Below, piece after piece: positions 11,417 through 21,370 of a stretch of DNA of 64,000 nt. The notes under the pieces are model-generated. The model had not been told where the DNA came from. It made no database searches and saw only the letters and a list, made by a program, of their open reading frames with translations. Source of the DNA: Podospora comata. Lineage: Eukaryota > Ascomycota > Sordariomycetes > Sordariales > Podosporaceae. How positions within the stretch are numbered: position 1 is the first letter of the stretch; the number at the start of each line of letters is the position of its first letter. The DNA is taken from assembly GCA_017354895.1 (NCBI GenBank), contig CP071497.1, forward strand, positions 2,790,001 through 2,854,000. Direction: 5' to 3'. A program made the position numbers and the translations under genes.

Positions 11417-12816
11417 ATGAAGCTGTCAACCGCCATCAGCCTTTTGGCTGGTGCCGCCCCTCTGGTTTCGGCCGCCGCCGCTCCCAAGCTCGAGCGCAAG
11501 ATGAATTATGATGGGTACAAGGCCTACAGCATTGCCACCCATCATAACCCGGCCGCCATCAAGGAAAAACTCACCAGGTTTGCCGCCATCCCCTTCAACC
11601 TCGACAACGATGAGCACCTCGACATTGCCATCCCTGCCGAGGAGGTCGCTGCCTTTGAGGCCCTCGGTCTCGAGACCCAGCTCATGCACGAGGATCTCGG
11701 TGCTGATATCGCCGAGGAGGGTACCTTTGCCCCCTACAACAGTATGTTTTGCTCTTCTACTTGTCTCTTTCCTGAAAGGCTTCCGGGTTCTAACAAACAA
11801 GAAGGCGTCGGTGCCCAGGCTGTCCCCAGCTTGACCTGGTTCAACTCGTACCACGCGTACGCCGACCACATCACCTTTTTCAACGACCTGCAGGCGTCGT
11901 TCCCCAACGCTTCCGAGATCTTCACCATCGGCAAGTCGTTCCAGGGCCGTGACATCTTCGGCATTCACATCTGGGGCTCCGGCGGCAAGGGCTCCAAGCC
12001 CGCCATCTACTTCCACGGCACCGTCCACGCCCGCGAGTGGATCAGCGCCAAGGTCGTCGAGTACATCACCTACCACCTCCTCACCCAGTACGCCACCGAC
12101 GCCGCCGTCCGTGCCATCCGTGACAAGTTTGACTTTTACATCCTCCCCGTTGTCAACCCCGACGGTGTGTCCACCCCCAACCCACCTTTTGTCTTCACAA
12201 ATGACTAACAAACGCCCCAGGATTCGTCTACACCCAAACCAACGACCGCCTCTGGCGCAAGAACCGCCAAACCCGCTCCGGCCAGTCCTGCGTCGGCACC
12301 GACCAGAACCGCAACTGGAACTACCAGTGGTCCCTCACCGGCGGCGCCTCCACCTCGCCCTGCTCCGAGACCTACAAGGGCCTCGCCGCCGGCGACACCC
12401 CCGAGATCAGAGCCCTGACCGCCTTCACCACCACCCTCAAGAACAGCCGCGGCATCCGCCTCTACATCGACTGGCACTCGTACGGCCAGTACATCCTCCT
12501 GCCTTATGGGTACGACTGCTCCGCCCGCGCGTCCAACCACGCCGCGCAGAGCAGTCTCGCCTCTGGCATGGCTACTCGGATCAGACAGAGCTACGGCACT
12601 ACCTTCACCACCGGCCCCAGCTGCTCGACGCTGTACAAGACTACTGGCAGCGCGCCGGATTACATGACTGCTGTTGGTGGTGCTACTTATGCTTGGACTA
12701 TCGAGTTGAGGCCTGCGGGCAGCAGCGGTGGTGGCTTTGTTTTGCCTGCTACGCAGATTTTGCCTAGCAGTATTGAGCAGTGGGAAGGTATCAAGTATGT
12801 GCTTGCTCAGGTTTGA
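11417..12816 (+). CDS. Secreted M14A metallocarboxypeptidase (carboxypeptidase A-like)
   Basis: Secreted zinc exopeptidase releasing C-terminal residues. Exons 11417-11741, 11802-12164 and 12221-12816 give 427 aa. Signal peptide MKLSTAISLLAGAAPLVSA, then a propeptide to about residue 110, then the catalytic domain. Zinc ligands are His184 and Glu187 in HAREW and His315 in DWHSYGQ; the general base is Glu391 in TIELRP. The substrate Arg/Asn region is seen in DQNRNWNYQW. Introns are 60 bp (gtatgt...caag) and 56 bp (gtgtgt...ccccag), both with ctaac branch sites. A TATA-like box precedes the ATG. The gene converges on the NACHT relic, leaving about 200 bp between them. Confidence 0.93.
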
Positions 12817-13025
12817 GCCCGGGGGGGTGTTGAATGGATGACATTGGGGGTGTCGGGGAGGAGAGGGAGGGAAAGGGAATGAAGATATATGTATATACGA
12901 TGGTACGATGTATTTATCTGACGTGCAATTTGAGTTGTGACGATCATGAACCTTGTTTTCTCGTGTATTAGCCTCAAGCTCGATACAATTAATGTGAACA
13001 ACCCGATATTGCATGGTTTCGCATA

Positions 13026-15421
13026 TCCTAGCATGTTTCATATCTTCCCAATAGTATGTCTTTTCGCCTACAGCCACTGAGTGCAGGTCGAAGCCCTGGT
13101 GCTGGAGCGCGGGCCCTTCCTCATCGCCCATGAGTCCATGCTGGAGGCCTTTCATTATCTCGGGGGTGAACGGAAGATGTGTCCCTAAAACTGCAGCACG
13201 GGTATTAGTCCCACAGTCCTGGTGTAGGCCCTCCGAGTCGATTGTGCTGATCTCCAGAGCCAAAGGAAGCTCAGAAGAAAGTGTCACCTTGGCCCACTTG
13301 CTCGCAGCTAGCAACACATCCTTGAAAGGGACAAAATGGGTGCCTTCAGTAACATCCCCGTTTGTGTTCTGCGGTCCGTAGATAACGAAATGGCCGAGGG
13401 CTGATTGACCGCATTCAACCAGGACCTCCATCATCTTCAAAAACCCATCACCAATGTCCACGGCTAGGTCCGATGTGCCAATGGCATAATACAGCAGCAT
13501 TGCTGTCGCCTATTGACGCAACGATGAAGAGCATTTTCAATACTGTGTCTCGGTGTACATCATCAATCGACTTTAGCAAGCTGTCGTACAAGCTGTTCAA
13601 ATCTGATGGTGTTTTCAGCAACAATCCTTCCAGCGCTTGAAAACTCTCACCGGTGGCTGTTGCGTCTCGTAGTTGGAGAGTTATGAGGTATGCCTAAAAA
13701 AAGACTCCTTCAGCTCGGCATACCACATGGTCCGTAAGAGCCTTGTAGAAGGAGCTTGTCGCATCGAACGACGAACGCCGCTTAAACGTATTTTGCACAA
13801 CCCTCAAAATGTCCCACCGAGTGAGCTCATGGAGGTTGACCCGAAGTTCGCAAAGGACCAAGTTGAGGAAAGCCATTTCGGGGCGAGAACCGACAAGCAT
13901 CTTGATGTTGGCATGTTGAGCCCATGACCGAAGCTGCGCGACGAGGTCTTGATGGCTGTGGCGGTGAGCAGGGTCGTGCTTGAACTCATCCAAGCCGTGG
14001 ATCATGAAGCAAAAGCAAGTGTTGCGTGGAACAGACACCTCGATGAGATTCTGAAACCCTTCTTGCAACTTGGCGGGGAATCGAAAGTAGGGCTCGTCGA
14101 TGTGTGGTTCAAAGGTGGTAGTGTCAAATACTTGGCACGCTGTCGGAAAGACATCTCGAATCAAACTTGGACAGTTTGCAAGGACTGAGAACAAGATGGA
14201 CCGATAGAGACCGTGCAGCGTCTGTTGCATAGCATCTCCAGCTCTCCAAGCAAAGAAGTGTGAGACAACGAGGGTCCTCTCTGCGGACCACCTTTCTAGC
14301 TCTCGGCGAGTGGTAGAATGACCAGCGATAAGTTTCATGAGTGTTGACTTTCAAGAGCCGGCTTTGAGAAAGATGTGCAGGAGGCCATGTCCGGATGAGA
14401 GCCACCGTAAAAGCGGAGACCTTGCTTCTGCTTTCTGCTCACAGTACTCATTTTGATAGCAGTCATTCTCATCAGAGCTTTCCTCATCAGAGCTTTCCTC
14501 GTCGACGTCCTCGTCATCAACATCATCCCAGCTAATGTGGTCTTCAGCGACGTCCTCGCCATCGGCCCCTTCATTGCCGTTGCTGCTGTTGCTACTTGTG
14601 TAATGCCCGTCATGGTCGTCCGCTTCCAGGATCCATTCGAAAGTTCCGTACTGAGGATCACGAATAGCATCTTCCCGTGAGAACATAGAAGAGAATTAAA
14701 GCTGCCGCAATGCCCTGGCTTCAGCGGTGGGCGGAGAAGATGACTCGAGCAGACTCTGTACCTTCTCTTCTACCCTGCGCAGTATGTCGATTGAAAGGGT
14801 TTGCTGATCACAACTGATATTGGCCTTCATCTCGTGCAATGTCTTTTTGAGATCAAGTAGTCGATCAGGAACACTGGAGAACTGTGTGGTGACAGAAGCG
14901 TCAAGTTTGCTAATCTGGGTGGAAACCAGAAGAGACCGTGCACTTTATGTTCGTTAGTATTGAGCATTGATCCATATCTCGCAACAGGAAGCACATGCTT
15001 GAGGATGAGAAGAGAGATACGTAAACCCATCAGATCGGTATTGTTCCAGAAGACCAAGCAATTTGTAAATTTAGCCTTCTTTCCTCTTGGAGCGTCACGA
15101 TATTCGGAGAGCTTCGAATTTGGAGGTGACACCCCAGGGAACAAGACTTTGCAAGATGCCCTGGACTTCGTTCAGGCGCTCCTTGGATTTGGTTGCCAAG
15201 CCTTGCAGAGCATCGACATGGTGATTAGAGGAAGCTGGAAATGGTGTTTGCTGCACACTGTTCGTTGTTTGCTGCAGCTCATGTATCAAGGACTGTACGT
15301 CAGAGACACCGGGCACAGTACCTGTTCGCAGCACTTTGAGCGCACCAGAAACGAGGCTGTATGAAAAATCGACGAAGGTCAAAATAGAGGCAGCAAATCC
15401 AACCGCAGCGATTGCCTCCAT
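13026..15421 (-). pseudogene. Broken NACHT-domain NLR-like gene
   Basis: On the minus strand the layout of a fungal NACHT signalling protein can be read. An N-terminal helical domain (MEAIAAVGFAASILTFVDF) starts at 15421 and a helical linker (VPDRLLDLKKTLHEMKAN) follows. The pre-NACHT block is REDAIRDPQYGTFEWIL with a long acidic insert, then comes the Walker A region (KSTLMKLIAGH). The NACHT core has HFFAWRAGD, CFCFMIHGLDEF (Walker B-like), IKMLVGSRPE and LTRWDILRVV. The winged-helix part (PSDLNSLYDSLLKS) leads into a weakly readable tail to about 13026. The frame is interrupted about five times, one of them inside Walker A, so an ATP-binding protein cannot be made from this locus as it stands. 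No repeat (WD, ANK, TPR) C-terminus is visible. Such proteins act in non-self recognition and programmed cell death. Its neighbour MutY is intact. Confidence 0.72.
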
Positions 15422-15549
15422 TGTGTCTCGAGACGGAGAGTCGAAGGTATGAAGGTTGGCCTACCGTGCAATCAGGAAGATGGGTTGGGTTGAGAGAAAA
15501 TCAGCGTCCCGTAACCCCGGCACCGGACACGGTCTGATGGCTGATAGAG

Positions 15550-15589
15550 CCAATTGGACATCGCGGTTCCCAATTGGACATCGTGGTTC
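15550..15589. repeat. Tandem 20-bp direct repeat with paired CCAAT boxes
   Basis: Two back-to-back copies of ccaattggacatcgcggttc, differing at one base. Each contains CCAAT overlapping its complement ATTGG. It lies between the divergent NACHT relic (start 15421) and MutY (15993), where it could serve either direction through the CCAAT-binding complex. Confidence 0.7.
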
Positions 15590-15992
15590 TGAAGGGAGAG
15601 CAAGGCTCCTGATCAGCAACCCTCCTCGCACATGATGCCGTGGTAGGGTCACACAACATTTTTTTTGTTTAAATGTGGACGAGGAGGGCAAAAGACGCAT
15701 GAGTGGGCTTAAGAAATACGACTTGGAAAGCTGTCCTCGGTGAGTCCTGTGTTTTCTTCGTGGGCAATAAGGTAGATAGGTATATTCGCAATGAGTGTCG
15801 TCATTCGAGAACCGATTAGTCTAGCCCTCGGTTTTGTTGAACTGGATGCCTTTTGGCCATCTGGCTGGCTAGACCCTCACGTGACAGCGCGTCGCGTTCC
15901 ACCTCGTTTTAGGTTTTGGGCCACACCATAAGCCGCGGTCTTTGTGCAAGAACGACCACCAGCGACCGGACAAAGCAAAGTGCCCGCTAAAG

Positions 15993-17741
15993 ATGGCAAG
16001 CCGGAAAAGCGCTCGTATTGCAGCACAAGAGCCAAAACCGCCAAACCCGTATGGGCCACACAATGGTGATTCAGACGACGCCGCTGGGCTGATGTCAGCT
16101 TCTCAACCCTCATCGCCGGATTCCGCATCCTCTGCATCCGACCCAGATCGTGAACCTCGACCGGTAAAGCGCCGCAAGGTGACAAAACATACCCCAAACA
16201 CGACAACAAGATCACCGACAAAATACTCCAAATCCAGCTCCCTTCTTCTCGTCCAGTCTATCTTTAATTCAGCACCCCACGATGGCCGCGCCCTTCCTCT
16301 CCGCCCACACTCGCCCTCCTACCACCAACCCCTCCTCCTATCCTCGCCATCCGCCCAAGCCTCCCTCCTGAAGTGGTTTCAAAAAGAACAAACGACCCGC
16401 CTCATGCCGTGGCGCAAACCCTTCCTCACGAACCCCTCCCGCGCCGACCTTTCCCGTCGAGCCTACGAAGTCTGGATCTCCGAGATCATGCTCCAACAAA
16501 CCCGCGTTGCGACGGTAATAGCATACTGGAACAAGTGGATGACAAAGTGGCCCACGATCGAAGACCTAGCACAGGCAACAGAGGAAGAGGTGGTCAATAT
16601 GTGGACTGGGCTGGGGTATTACTCTCGGGCGAGGAGGATACACGCCGGGGCACAAAAGGTTGTCGCCGAGATGCAGGGGCTGCTGCCGGATACTGTGGAG
16701 GGACTTATGAAGCATGTTCCCGGAGTGGGGAGGTATACTGCTGGGGCGATATCGGCTATTGTGTTTGGTGAGGCGGAACCGATGGTCGATGGGAATGTTA
16801 TGAGGGTGTTGTCGAGGCAGATGGGACTGATGGTGGATGTGAAAGGGGACAAGAGGGTGGTAGACGTGCTTTGGGAGGCGGCGGATAGGTTGGTGAAGGT
16901 TGTTGCTGAGGCTGATGGGGAAGAGGGCGAGAAGCCGGGGCTATGGGGACAGGCGTTGATGGAGCTGGGGAGCACGATCTGTACACCAAAGCCTCAATGT
17001 GGAAAATGCCCGGTGACGGAAAGCTGTATGGCTTACGCCGAGGGTTTGGCTCTGGCCTCAGGCCTCAAGCAGGCCGTTCCCGATATTGAGGATGGCATTG
17101 CTTGTGTGCTTTGTGAACTTGTGGAGGAAGATGCCATGGAAGCGAGCTCGCAGGCTACGGAAAAGAAGGGTAGGCAGCAAACCTCCAAGTTCTTCGAGGC
17201 GTTCCAAGCAAGTTCCATGAAGGAAAAGGATGTTGTTAGCAGAACGCCCTCGTCCCAAGAGTTGAATACCATCATCTCCCATGCCCAGAGGTTTCCCCAG
17301 AAGAAACCCAAGAAGCAGGTCAGAGAGGAAGAAGCTCTTGTTTGCGCCATTCGTCGCGTATCGGACGGACAGTACCTCATCAGTCGCCGGCCAGACAAGG
17401 GGCTGTTGGCTGGATTGTGGGAGTTTCCCAGCTACATTTTGCCCGCCTCCAATGACAGCACTACCAAAAGCCGGAAAAAGCAGGCATTGGACTACGCGTC
17501 TGGTCTGGTCGAATCAACAGACGGATACCGTGGAGAACTAGGCACTGTCCCTTGGTTATTTTCACATCTGAGGCTCGCCATGCACGTTCAGCTGTTTGAA
17601 CTGGACGATTCAGACAGAAGCCTCCGAACACTGCCCCTGGAATCGAACTATCGATGGGTGTCCAGCGACGAGATTGAATCAGAGTCCATGGGGACTGGTA
17701 TGAAAAAGTGCTGGTCCTTGATCAAGGCAACCAGAGAGTAG
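15993..17741 (+). CDS. A/G-specific adenine DNA glycosylase MutY
   Basis: Base-excision repair enzyme removing adenine opposite 8-oxoguanine. Intron-free, 582 aa from MASRKSAR; an upstream in-frame Met at 15942 would add 17 residues but looks less natural. A basic, Ser-rich N-terminus (RPVKRRKVTK) fits a nuclear signal. The glycosylase domain has the catalytic Glu164 in SEIMLQQT, the HhH PGVGRYTAGA and Asp266 in PMVDGNVMRVLSR. The Fe-S loop is Cys330, 336, 339 and 345: spacing C-x5-C-x2-C-x5-C, one residue shorter in the first gap than the C-x6-C of bacterial and human enzymes. A C-terminal Nudix-like 8-oxoG recognition domain (VSDGQYLISRRPDKGLLAGLWEFP) follows. Confidence 0.93.
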   Translation: MASRKSARIAAQEPKPPNPYGPHNGDSDDAAGLMSASQPSSPDSASSASDPDREPRPVKRRKVTKHTPNTTTRSPTKYSKSSSLLLVQSIFNSAPHDGRALPLRPHSPSYHQPLLLSSPSAQASLLKWFQKEQTTRLMPWRKPFLTNPSRADLSRRAYEVWISEIMLQQTRVATVIAYWNKWMTKWPTIEDLAQATEEEVVNMWTGLGYYSRARRIHAGAQKVVAEMQGLLPDTVEGLMKHVPGVGRYTAGAISAIVFGEAEPMVDGNVMRVLSRQMGLMVDVKGDKRVVDVLWEAADRLVKVVAEADGEEGEKPGLWGQALMELGSTICTPKPQCGKCPVTESCMAYAEGLALASGLKQAVPDIEDGIACVLCELVEEDAMEASSQATEKKGRQQTSKFFEAFQASSMKEKDVVSRTPSSQELNTIISHAQRFPQKKPKKQVREEEALVCAIRRVSDGQYLISRRPDKGLLAGLWEFPSYILPASNDSTTKSRKKQALDYASGLVESTDGYRGELGTVPWLFSHLRLAMHVQLFELDDSDRSLRTLPLESNYRWVSSDEIESESMGTGMKKCWSLIKATRE

Positions 17742-17989
17742 GATCAGCTATGCTGTGGCGATGTGAGGCTTCCCCTGTTCGCACTTGTGCTGAGCCCCCT
17801 GGAAGTGCCTAATTGCTGCCCAACCCCGGCGATGTTTGGTGGGATCCACACGACACATTTGTGGTGCCTAGCAACGCCGCTGGAGAGATGTTCAGCTACA
17901 AAACCACACCACGGACATAAGCCCTCAACCGGCACCATCGAGTCTCCTGCAACATCAAGACACTTGAGTAGAGACTTTGGAGTAAGAAA

Positions 17990-20900
17990 ATGGACCAAAC
18001 CAAAGACCGGCGACGCCTCAAGTTGGAGCCGTCGAAGCTCGGACCCAGCGCCAACAATGATGCGAGCCCCCCAAAGACGCCGGACACAGAAGAAAACATG
18101 CCCAAAGAGACCCAGGTATCCGTATCCCAGCCTGATCTAAGCACACAACACGAAACAGTGGAAAGCGAGGAGTTCAAGCGCCCCAATCTTGGACTTGGAC
18201 CTTCCCATGAAGCCCAGGTTGAGGAACGTAGTCTTGAGCGAAAAGCGCAGGAGAAGCAGAGGGATCAATCAGATGACGACAACGAATGCAAAGAAAACCC
18301 CATGTCGGATGAAAACCGGGAGTTGATTGATGTGTGGATGCAAACCGAAGATGAAGCGAGAGCCGAGGAAGACGACAACGTGATGACTCAAGACAACTAC
18401 GAGGCCAACTTTAAGGAAGAAGTGGCGCTACACAACCTGTACAAGCATCACTATTTTGACGAACAGTGGCTGCTGTACTCGAAAGAGACATCAAAAGACC
18501 GCAAAGACGAAGATTGGTTCATTCATTCACCAACCGTGCTGGAGGCAACCGACCCGCAGTACCTCTGCGACATGTGCCGACACGTCGACTTCACCGTCCT
18601 ATTTACGCATCGCGATCTGAAGCCTCAGGGGAACAAGGATCCATCCACTGCTTGCATCGAGTTGTATGGACTGTCGAGAGTTCTCAACGAGAAATCTACG
18701 TGTTCATTTTGCAACCTGGTGCGAGAAGCCATTGAGCAACAATGCACTGCTGAAGAACTCGCAAAGGCGAGGCAGACAAAGGCGGGCAAGATATCAATCG
18801 ACATTCTTGATGATGGACCAGATTGTGCCCTGCGATTGGAGGTTGGCTTCAGCCACTTGGCGACGAAAGTAATTATGCAGAGGATGACATCCGAGGATGA
18901 GCCCTTTGCACTTCAAGGGCTTCCAGTACGCAAGGACGCCGCAGATATCACACGGCTGTGCAACTGGATCCGCACTTGCGAAGGCAGCCATCCCAAGCTC
19001 CACAGGTCCATTCACGCATTCTCGCCCGAAATGGAGACGCTGCGAGTCATCGACGTTGATGAAGGCTGTCTCGTGACAGTGCCCACGCTGTGTCGCTATG
19101 CTTGCCTTTCCTATGTCTGGGGACAGAATGCAGCAAGTCTCGTCCATTTGACACTGGAAACACAGGCAACCCTCGAAAGCCCAGGAATCTTCAGCAACGG
19201 ATCAATCGTCATCAGCCAGACCTATCTGGACGCCATCAAGGTTACCAGAGATATTGGACTGCGTTACCTGTGGATTGACGCTCTCTGCATTGTGCAAGAC
19301 GACGATGCTGAAAAGGCAATTATTGTCTCGCAAATGGCTGCTGTGTATGGCAACGCCGTCATCAGCATCGTTGCCTCCACCAACTTCAGCCCTGATGGCG
19401 GACTTCCGGGGGTGGGTAGCACGCCACGGGCACGATCCCAGGTAGTTAAACAAATCCAAGGGCTGTCTGTTGGCGTTGTGTTTCATGACTCCCGTCAGCC
19501 ATACCACGAGATTGAAGACGCCATCTGGAATTCTCGTGCTTGGACATTCCAGGAGCGTCACCTGTCCCAACGCGCTGTGTACTTTAAGGCTTCTCAGCTC
19601 TATTTTACCTGCCCCCATGGGACTGCGTGCGAAGACACAGTTCCCAATTCGACATGGGACCTCAAGCCAACGGTGCCTGTAGATCGGCCAAAGTTTGAAG
19701 AAGTCATATACCCCCTAATGTTCTACATTTGGTCCGACCCGACCCAGACAGAGTTCCCCAACAAGCGCTTCAAGCTAGCTGGTACAGGCACAGAATCTGA
19801 CACCTTGGTATCTACTCGGGAAGAACTGCCTACTCCAACCTATAGAGCAATGCCCGTGGCAGCTTACCGGAGTGGCACTCTTCCCATGGAAGGGGAGACG
19901 CTCTGGAAGACATATCGGGAGGCTGTCAACATGTACACCAAGCGCAAAATGACGTGGCAGAGCGATGCCATCAACGCATTCCAGGGCGTCACTGATCTCA
20001 TTTCTCAGGGGGTGAACACCACCTTCTGGTACGGCATACCCGAGTTTGCCTTTGATCAGGCTCTCTTGTGGTACCCTCAGGAGCCTCTCACCCGCCGGAC
20101 CTATTTGGGAGCCGCCCCGTCCTGGAGCTGGGCTGGATGGGAAGGTCACACAAAGTATCGCGGCCGGGGCTGGCACAATGCCATTGCTGTGGCACCCTTC
20201 AACGTCGTCCACTGGCTTACACATCCGTCTAGTATCGGCACTGTTGTACGGTATCTTGTCGCCCGCGGAGATAGCCCAGAGCGTGTGGCAAAAGTCGTTC
20301 AGGCAGCCAAAGAGCAGCCTAAATCCTTGAATTCCTGGGTTCACGCCTTCTTGTATCAACTGGAGGACCTTGACGACGGTTGGAAGGACGAAAAGGACAC
20401 CTCGCGCAACGAGCTCTACTTCTCCCATCCCGCCTACCCGGGCCTCCGCTTTACATACCCCATCAACTTGCCGGGGAAACCGTTGTTACCACGACATTTA
20501 CCGGACGGGACACTTCCCTTCACCGCTCGCTCAGTCGAAGCGCGCTTCACCGACATGTCCACAACCGCTCACAAGTCGATACCTGTCGAAGACGAGTTTC
20601 TGCAGATTGGCCTCAACGATGCGGGCAAATATGGGTCAGGCTCTCGCCGACCGTGGGAGTTTGCTGTCTACCATCAAGGATACCGCGCCGGGTTCTTGTC
20701 TCTCAACGTCCCCCTTTCGTCCATCGACCGTGCGTCGGCTTCGTACAGGCTGGTGGCCATGTCGAGAGACATGGTGCCACAAATCGCCCCGCCACCGTGT
20801 GGATGGGACCTTTACTGGAACCTGAACCCACGGCGAATGCAGGACAGTGTCTTCTTCGATGAGGAATGGGGACGGCCTGAAGACAGGAGAAAGTGGACGT

Positions 20901-21133
20901 TGTTTACTGACTCGGAACCGGGGAGGGGGCCAGGCAGGGAGAATGGGGATCCGCGCTGGGACCTCGGGCGGTATGAAACACCGGCTATAAATGATGTGTA
21001 CAATGTCTTGTTGTTGGAGAACAAGACTGGCGAGAATGGGGAGTGGTGGGAGGAGAGGATTGGGGTTGGGAAGATTCATGTCGGGGCATTCTGGATGGCA
21101 AGGCCCGTTATTGAGAAGTTTGCTCTGAGGTAG
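17990..21133 (+). CDS. Large HET-domain (heterokaryon incompatibility) protein
   Basis: Intron-free, 1047 aa. Residues 1 to about 150 are charged and probably disordered. A Cys pair region follows (LCDMCRHVDF from residue 193, later CSFCNLV), commonly seen before HET domains and possibly zinc-binding. The HET domain (about 370-530) is clear: YACLSYVWG, then YLDAIKVTRDIGLRYLWIDALCIVQDD and VYGNAVISIVAS, with WNSRAWTFQERHLSQR. The C-terminal half has SWSWAGWEG, usual in long HET proteins. HET domains trigger cell death after non-self recognition, often together with NLR partners; a broken NACHT gene lies 2.6 kb upstream. The partner and trigger are unknown. The ATG at 17990 gives the longest sensible protein. 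Confidence 0.93.
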   Translation: MDQTKDRRRLKLEPSKLGPSANNDASPPKTPDTEENMPKETQVSVSQPDLSTQHETVESEEFKRPNLGLGPSHEAQVEERSLERKAQEKQRDQSDDDNECKENPMSDENRELIDVWMQTEDEARAEEDDNVMTQDNYEANFKEEVALHNLYKHHYFDEQWLLYSKETSKDRKDEDWFIHSPTVLEATDPQYLCDMCRHVDFTVLFTHRDLKPQGNKDPSTACIELYGLSRVLNEKSTCSFCNLVREAIEQQCTAEELAKARQTKAGKISIDILDDGPDCALRLEVGFSHLATKVIMQRMTSEDEPFALQGLPVRKDAADITRLCNWIRTCEGSHPKLHRSIHAFSPEMETLRVIDVDEGCLVTVPTLCRYACLSYVWGQNAASLVHLTLETQATLESPGIFSNGSIVISQTYLDAIKVTRDIGLRYLWIDALCIVQDDDAEKAIIVSQMAAVYGNAVISIVASTNFSPDGGLPGVGSTPRARSQVVKQIQGLSVGVVFHDSRQPYHEIEDAIWNSRAWTFQERHLSQRAVYFKASQLYFTCPHGTACEDTVPNSTWDLKPTVPVDRPKFEEVIYPLMFYIWSDPTQTEFPNKRFKLAGTGTESDTLVSTREELPTPTYRAMPVAAYRSGTLPMEGETLWKTYREAVNMYTKRKMTWQSDAINAFQGVTDLISQGVNTTFWYGIPEFAFDQALLWYPQEPLTRRTYLGAAPSWSWAGWEGHTKYRGRGWHNAIAVAPFNVVHWLTHPSSIGTVVRYLVARGDSPERVAKVVQAAKEQPKSLNSWVHAFLYQLEDLDDGWKDEKDTSRNELYFSHPAYPGLRFTYPINLPGKPLLPRHLPDGTLPFTARSVEARFTDMSTTAHKSIPVEDEFLQIGLNDAGKYGSGSRRPWEFAVYHQGYRAGFLSLNVPLSSIDRASASYRLVAMSRDMVPQIAPPPCGWDLYWNLNPRRMQDSVFFDEEWGRPEDRRKWTLFTDSEPGRGPGRENGDPRWDLGRYETPAINDVYNVLLLENKTGENGEWWEERIGVGKIHVGAFWMARPVIEKFALR

Positions 21134-21370
21134 GGGATATGCTATCGTGCTTGTCTCGCCAGTGACCTGGGTCGAGTGCCGCCGCAGGTGGAACCTGCCG
21201 AACATTGTTTCGGGATTCCCCGCTCGAGCACATGGAGAGTGAGGGGTCGAGATAAGGTTGGAGATAGCTCCCAGAAACATGATAACAAATAAACATATAA
21301 TTTTCAACATTCCGAACTCAAACTCAGCGATCGATTTCATTGTGGCCACACTCTCAAAACACACATCAAG

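Noticed and set aside
12205-13500. 431-codon minus-strand frame running into the carboxypeptidase gene
   Set aside because: Only its first part belongs to the NACHT relic; the rest is antisense to carboxypeptidase exons.
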